Assembly (NCBI RefSeq): GCF_030687295.1
Contig: NZ_CP117425.1
Span: forward strand, 2,918,001 to 2,982,000
Direction of reading: 5' to 3'
From: Pseudomonas beijingensis
GTDB taxonomy: Bacteria; Pseudomonadota; Gammaproteobacteria; Pseudomonadales; Pseudomonadaceae
Length of the DNA stretch: 64,000 nucleotides
In this document: positions 62,301-64,000 of the stretch, piece by piece
Numbering within the stretch: the stretch's first letter is position 1
How the letters are laid out: each line of letters begins with the position of its first letter
Translations under genes and position numbers: made by a program
The notes under the pieces: model-generated
Told to the model about the DNA's origin: nothing
Database searches by the model: none
What the model saw: only the letters and a program-made list of their open reading frames with translations

Positions 62301-64000
62301 ATCCTGACGGCGGGCTGCAGGAACGTCACGCGCAAACCGTCAGCGTGCGCCTGGACGCCGAGCGCACCCGACAACTGCTGCAACGGGCGTCGAGCGCCTA
62401 TCGTACCCAGGTCAATGACCTGCTGCTCACGGCGCTGGCCCGGGTGCTGTGCCGTTGGAGCGGCCATGATTCGGCCTTGGTCCAGCTTGAAGGCCACGGC
62501 CGTGAAGCGCTGTTCGACGACCTCGACCTGACCCGCACCGTGGGCTGGTTCACCAGCGTCTATCCTGTGCGCCTGAGTCCAGCGGCCGAAGATTTCAGTG
62601 TCTCGATCAAGAGCATCAAGGAGCAACTGCGCGCGGTGCCCCACAAGGGCCTCGGCCATGGCGTGCTGCGTTACCTGGCGGACGCGGCGACTCGCGAGGC
62701 GATGGCCGGCCTGCCGCACGCGGCGATCACCTTCAACTACCTGGGGCAGCTCGACCAGACCCTCGGTCAGGATGCGCTGTTCCAGCCGCTGGATGCGCCG
62801 TTGGGGGCGATCCACGATCCCGATGCACCGTTGCCCAACGAACTGAGCGTCGACAGCCAGGTCAGCGGCGGCGAGCTGGTGCTGCGCTGGACCTTCAGCG
62901 CTCAGCGTCACGACCCAGAGGCCATCGCCACGCTGGCCGAGGCCTACCTCGATGAGTTGCAACGCCTGATCGAACATTGCCTGACGGACGAAGCGGGCGG
63001 CCTGACGCCATCGGATTTCCCCCTGGCGAAGCTGACCCAGGGCCAGCTCGACAGCCTGCCCGTGCCGGCCGCGCAGATCGAAGACGTCTACCCGCTGACG
63101 CCCATGCAGGAAGGCATGCTGTTGCATACCCTGCTGGAACCGGGCACCGGCCTGTACTACATGCAGGATCGCTACCGCATTAACAGCGAACTGGACCCGC
63201 GGCGTTTTGCCCAGGCCTGGCAGGCGGTCATCGCTCGCCACGAAGCCTTGCGCGCCTCGTTCTGCTGGAACGTCGGCGAAGACATGCTGCAAATTATCCA
63301 CAAGCCGGGCCGCACGCCGGTGGATTACCTCGACTGGTCCGAGGTGCTGGAAGACGCCCAGGAAGCCAAGCTCCAGGCCCTGCTCAAGGATGAACGCGAG
63401 GCCGGTTTCGATCTATTGAACCAGGCGCCCTTCCACCTGCGGCTGATTCGGGTCGGCGCGGCGCGCTACTGGTTCATGATGAGCAACCACCACATCCTCA
63501 TCGATGCCTGGTGCCGTTCGCTGCTGATGGACGACTTCTTCGAGCTCTACACCGCCCTGGGCGAACAGCGCGAGCCGCAGTTGGCCGTGCCGCCGCGCTA
63601 TCGCGACTACATCGGCTGGCTGCAACACCAGAGCCTGGACGACGCCCGGCAGTGGTGGAAGCGCAACCTGCAAGGCTTTGAGCGGACCACGCCGATCCCT
63701 GGCGACCGGCCGTTCCTGCGCGAGCACGCCGGTGACAGCGGCGGCATGATCGTCGGCGACTGCTACACCCGTCTCGATGCCCGGGACGGCGCACGGCTGC
63801 GGGAACTGGCCCAGGCCCACCAACTGACGGTCAACACCTTCGCCCAGGCGGCATGGGCCCTGGTACTGCGCCGGGTCAGCGGCGACCGCGACGTGCTGTT
63901 CGGCGTCACCGTGGCCGGACGCCCGGTGGAACTGCCACAGATGCAACGCACCGTGGGGCTGTTCATCAACAGCATCGCCCTGCGCGTGCAGATGCCCGAG
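53335..64000 (+). CDS. pvdL: Pyoverdine chromophore NRPS PvdL, frameshifted near 53900 and cut by the window end
   Basis: About 3555 residues are visible, in the PvdL order: acyl-CoA ligase domain (residues 1 to about 570, [12 protein letters not shown]), carrier (GGNS about 609), condensation (HHIIADG about 802), adenylation (YTSGSTG about 1274), carrier (GGHS about 1664), condensation (HHIVTEG about 1859), adenylation (about 2337), carrier GGDS (about 2735), epimerisation (HHLVVDG about 2913), condensation (HHILIDA about 3386). This builds the acylated Glu-D-Tyr-Dab chromophore precursor. Reading from the ATG stops at 54162: one extra A in GCCAAACGAATTG (53899-53901) shifts the frame. The remainder is open in the second frame to base 64000. 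Confidence 0.92.

Overview
The window is a 64 kb stretch of a Pseudomonas chromosome, most likely from the P. fluorescens complex. The grounds are GC-rich coding with very long antisense shadow frames, many REP/REPIN palindromes containing GGGAGC(A/G)AGCTTGCTC-type cores, the gene order htpX-alaA-msrB-gpx-ospR-sagS known from P. aeruginosa, and the pyoverdine genes pvdS and pvdL. No tRNA, rRNA, CRISPR array or prophage was seen.

Layout. 1-4.5 kb: the end of a spermidine-synthase-like gene, deaD with a long leader, ygiD and tpm. 4.6-6.9 kb: a composite repeat containing an IS4-family element. 6.9-15 kb: stress and redox genes (htpX, alaA, msrB, gpx, ospR, sagS, an AAA ATPase and msrC). 15-22.6 kb: signalling (an HD-GYP protein and a BvgS/EvgS-type kinase with its BvgA/EvgA-type regulator). 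22.6-30.3 kb: dgt, a yqjDEK-like membrane operon, an ammonium transporter, a Kef-type antiporter, a glutaredoxin-like protein, a LexA-boxed unknown gene and an RluA-family synthase. 30.3-32.4 kb: a second copy of the composite repeat, invaded by an IS110-superfamily (IS1111-type) element. 32.5-42.6 kb: a small lipoprotein, mobA, moaB-moeA, a YegS-like kinase, a NarL-type two-component pair, a degenerate Hpt-like protein, cheV behind a FliA-type promoter, a MOSC protein, ppnP and an exonuclease. 42.7-50.4 kb: a short atu-type acyclic-terpene operon (atuA-C-D-F) with divergent atuR. 50.5-64 kb: a periplasmic binding protein, then the pyoverdine start region (a PvdS-boxed GNAT acetylase, pvdS with a Fur box, and pvdL running off the window).

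How the genes work together. Gpx, MsrB, fRMsr and the thiol repressor OspR form a peroxide and methionine-sulfoxide repair block. PvdS, itself apparently Fur-controlled, would drive the GNAT acetylase and pvdL through iron-starvation boxes. AtuR would repress atuACDF from paired operators between the divergent genes.

Most unusual points. (1) Two copies, 24 kb apart, of a roughly 825-bp structured repeat with inverted arms; each was hit by a different IS and both empty sites can be rebuilt. (2) The IS1111-type element has a structured 3' noncoding end containing a 9-nt match to its own insertion site, a candidate bridge RNA. (3) pvdL carries a +1 frameshift near 53900. (4) A LexA-boxed gene of unknown function. 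(5) A histidine-less Hpt-like protein beside cheV. Several frameshifts lie at or near short homopolymers, so base-calling errors must be considered.
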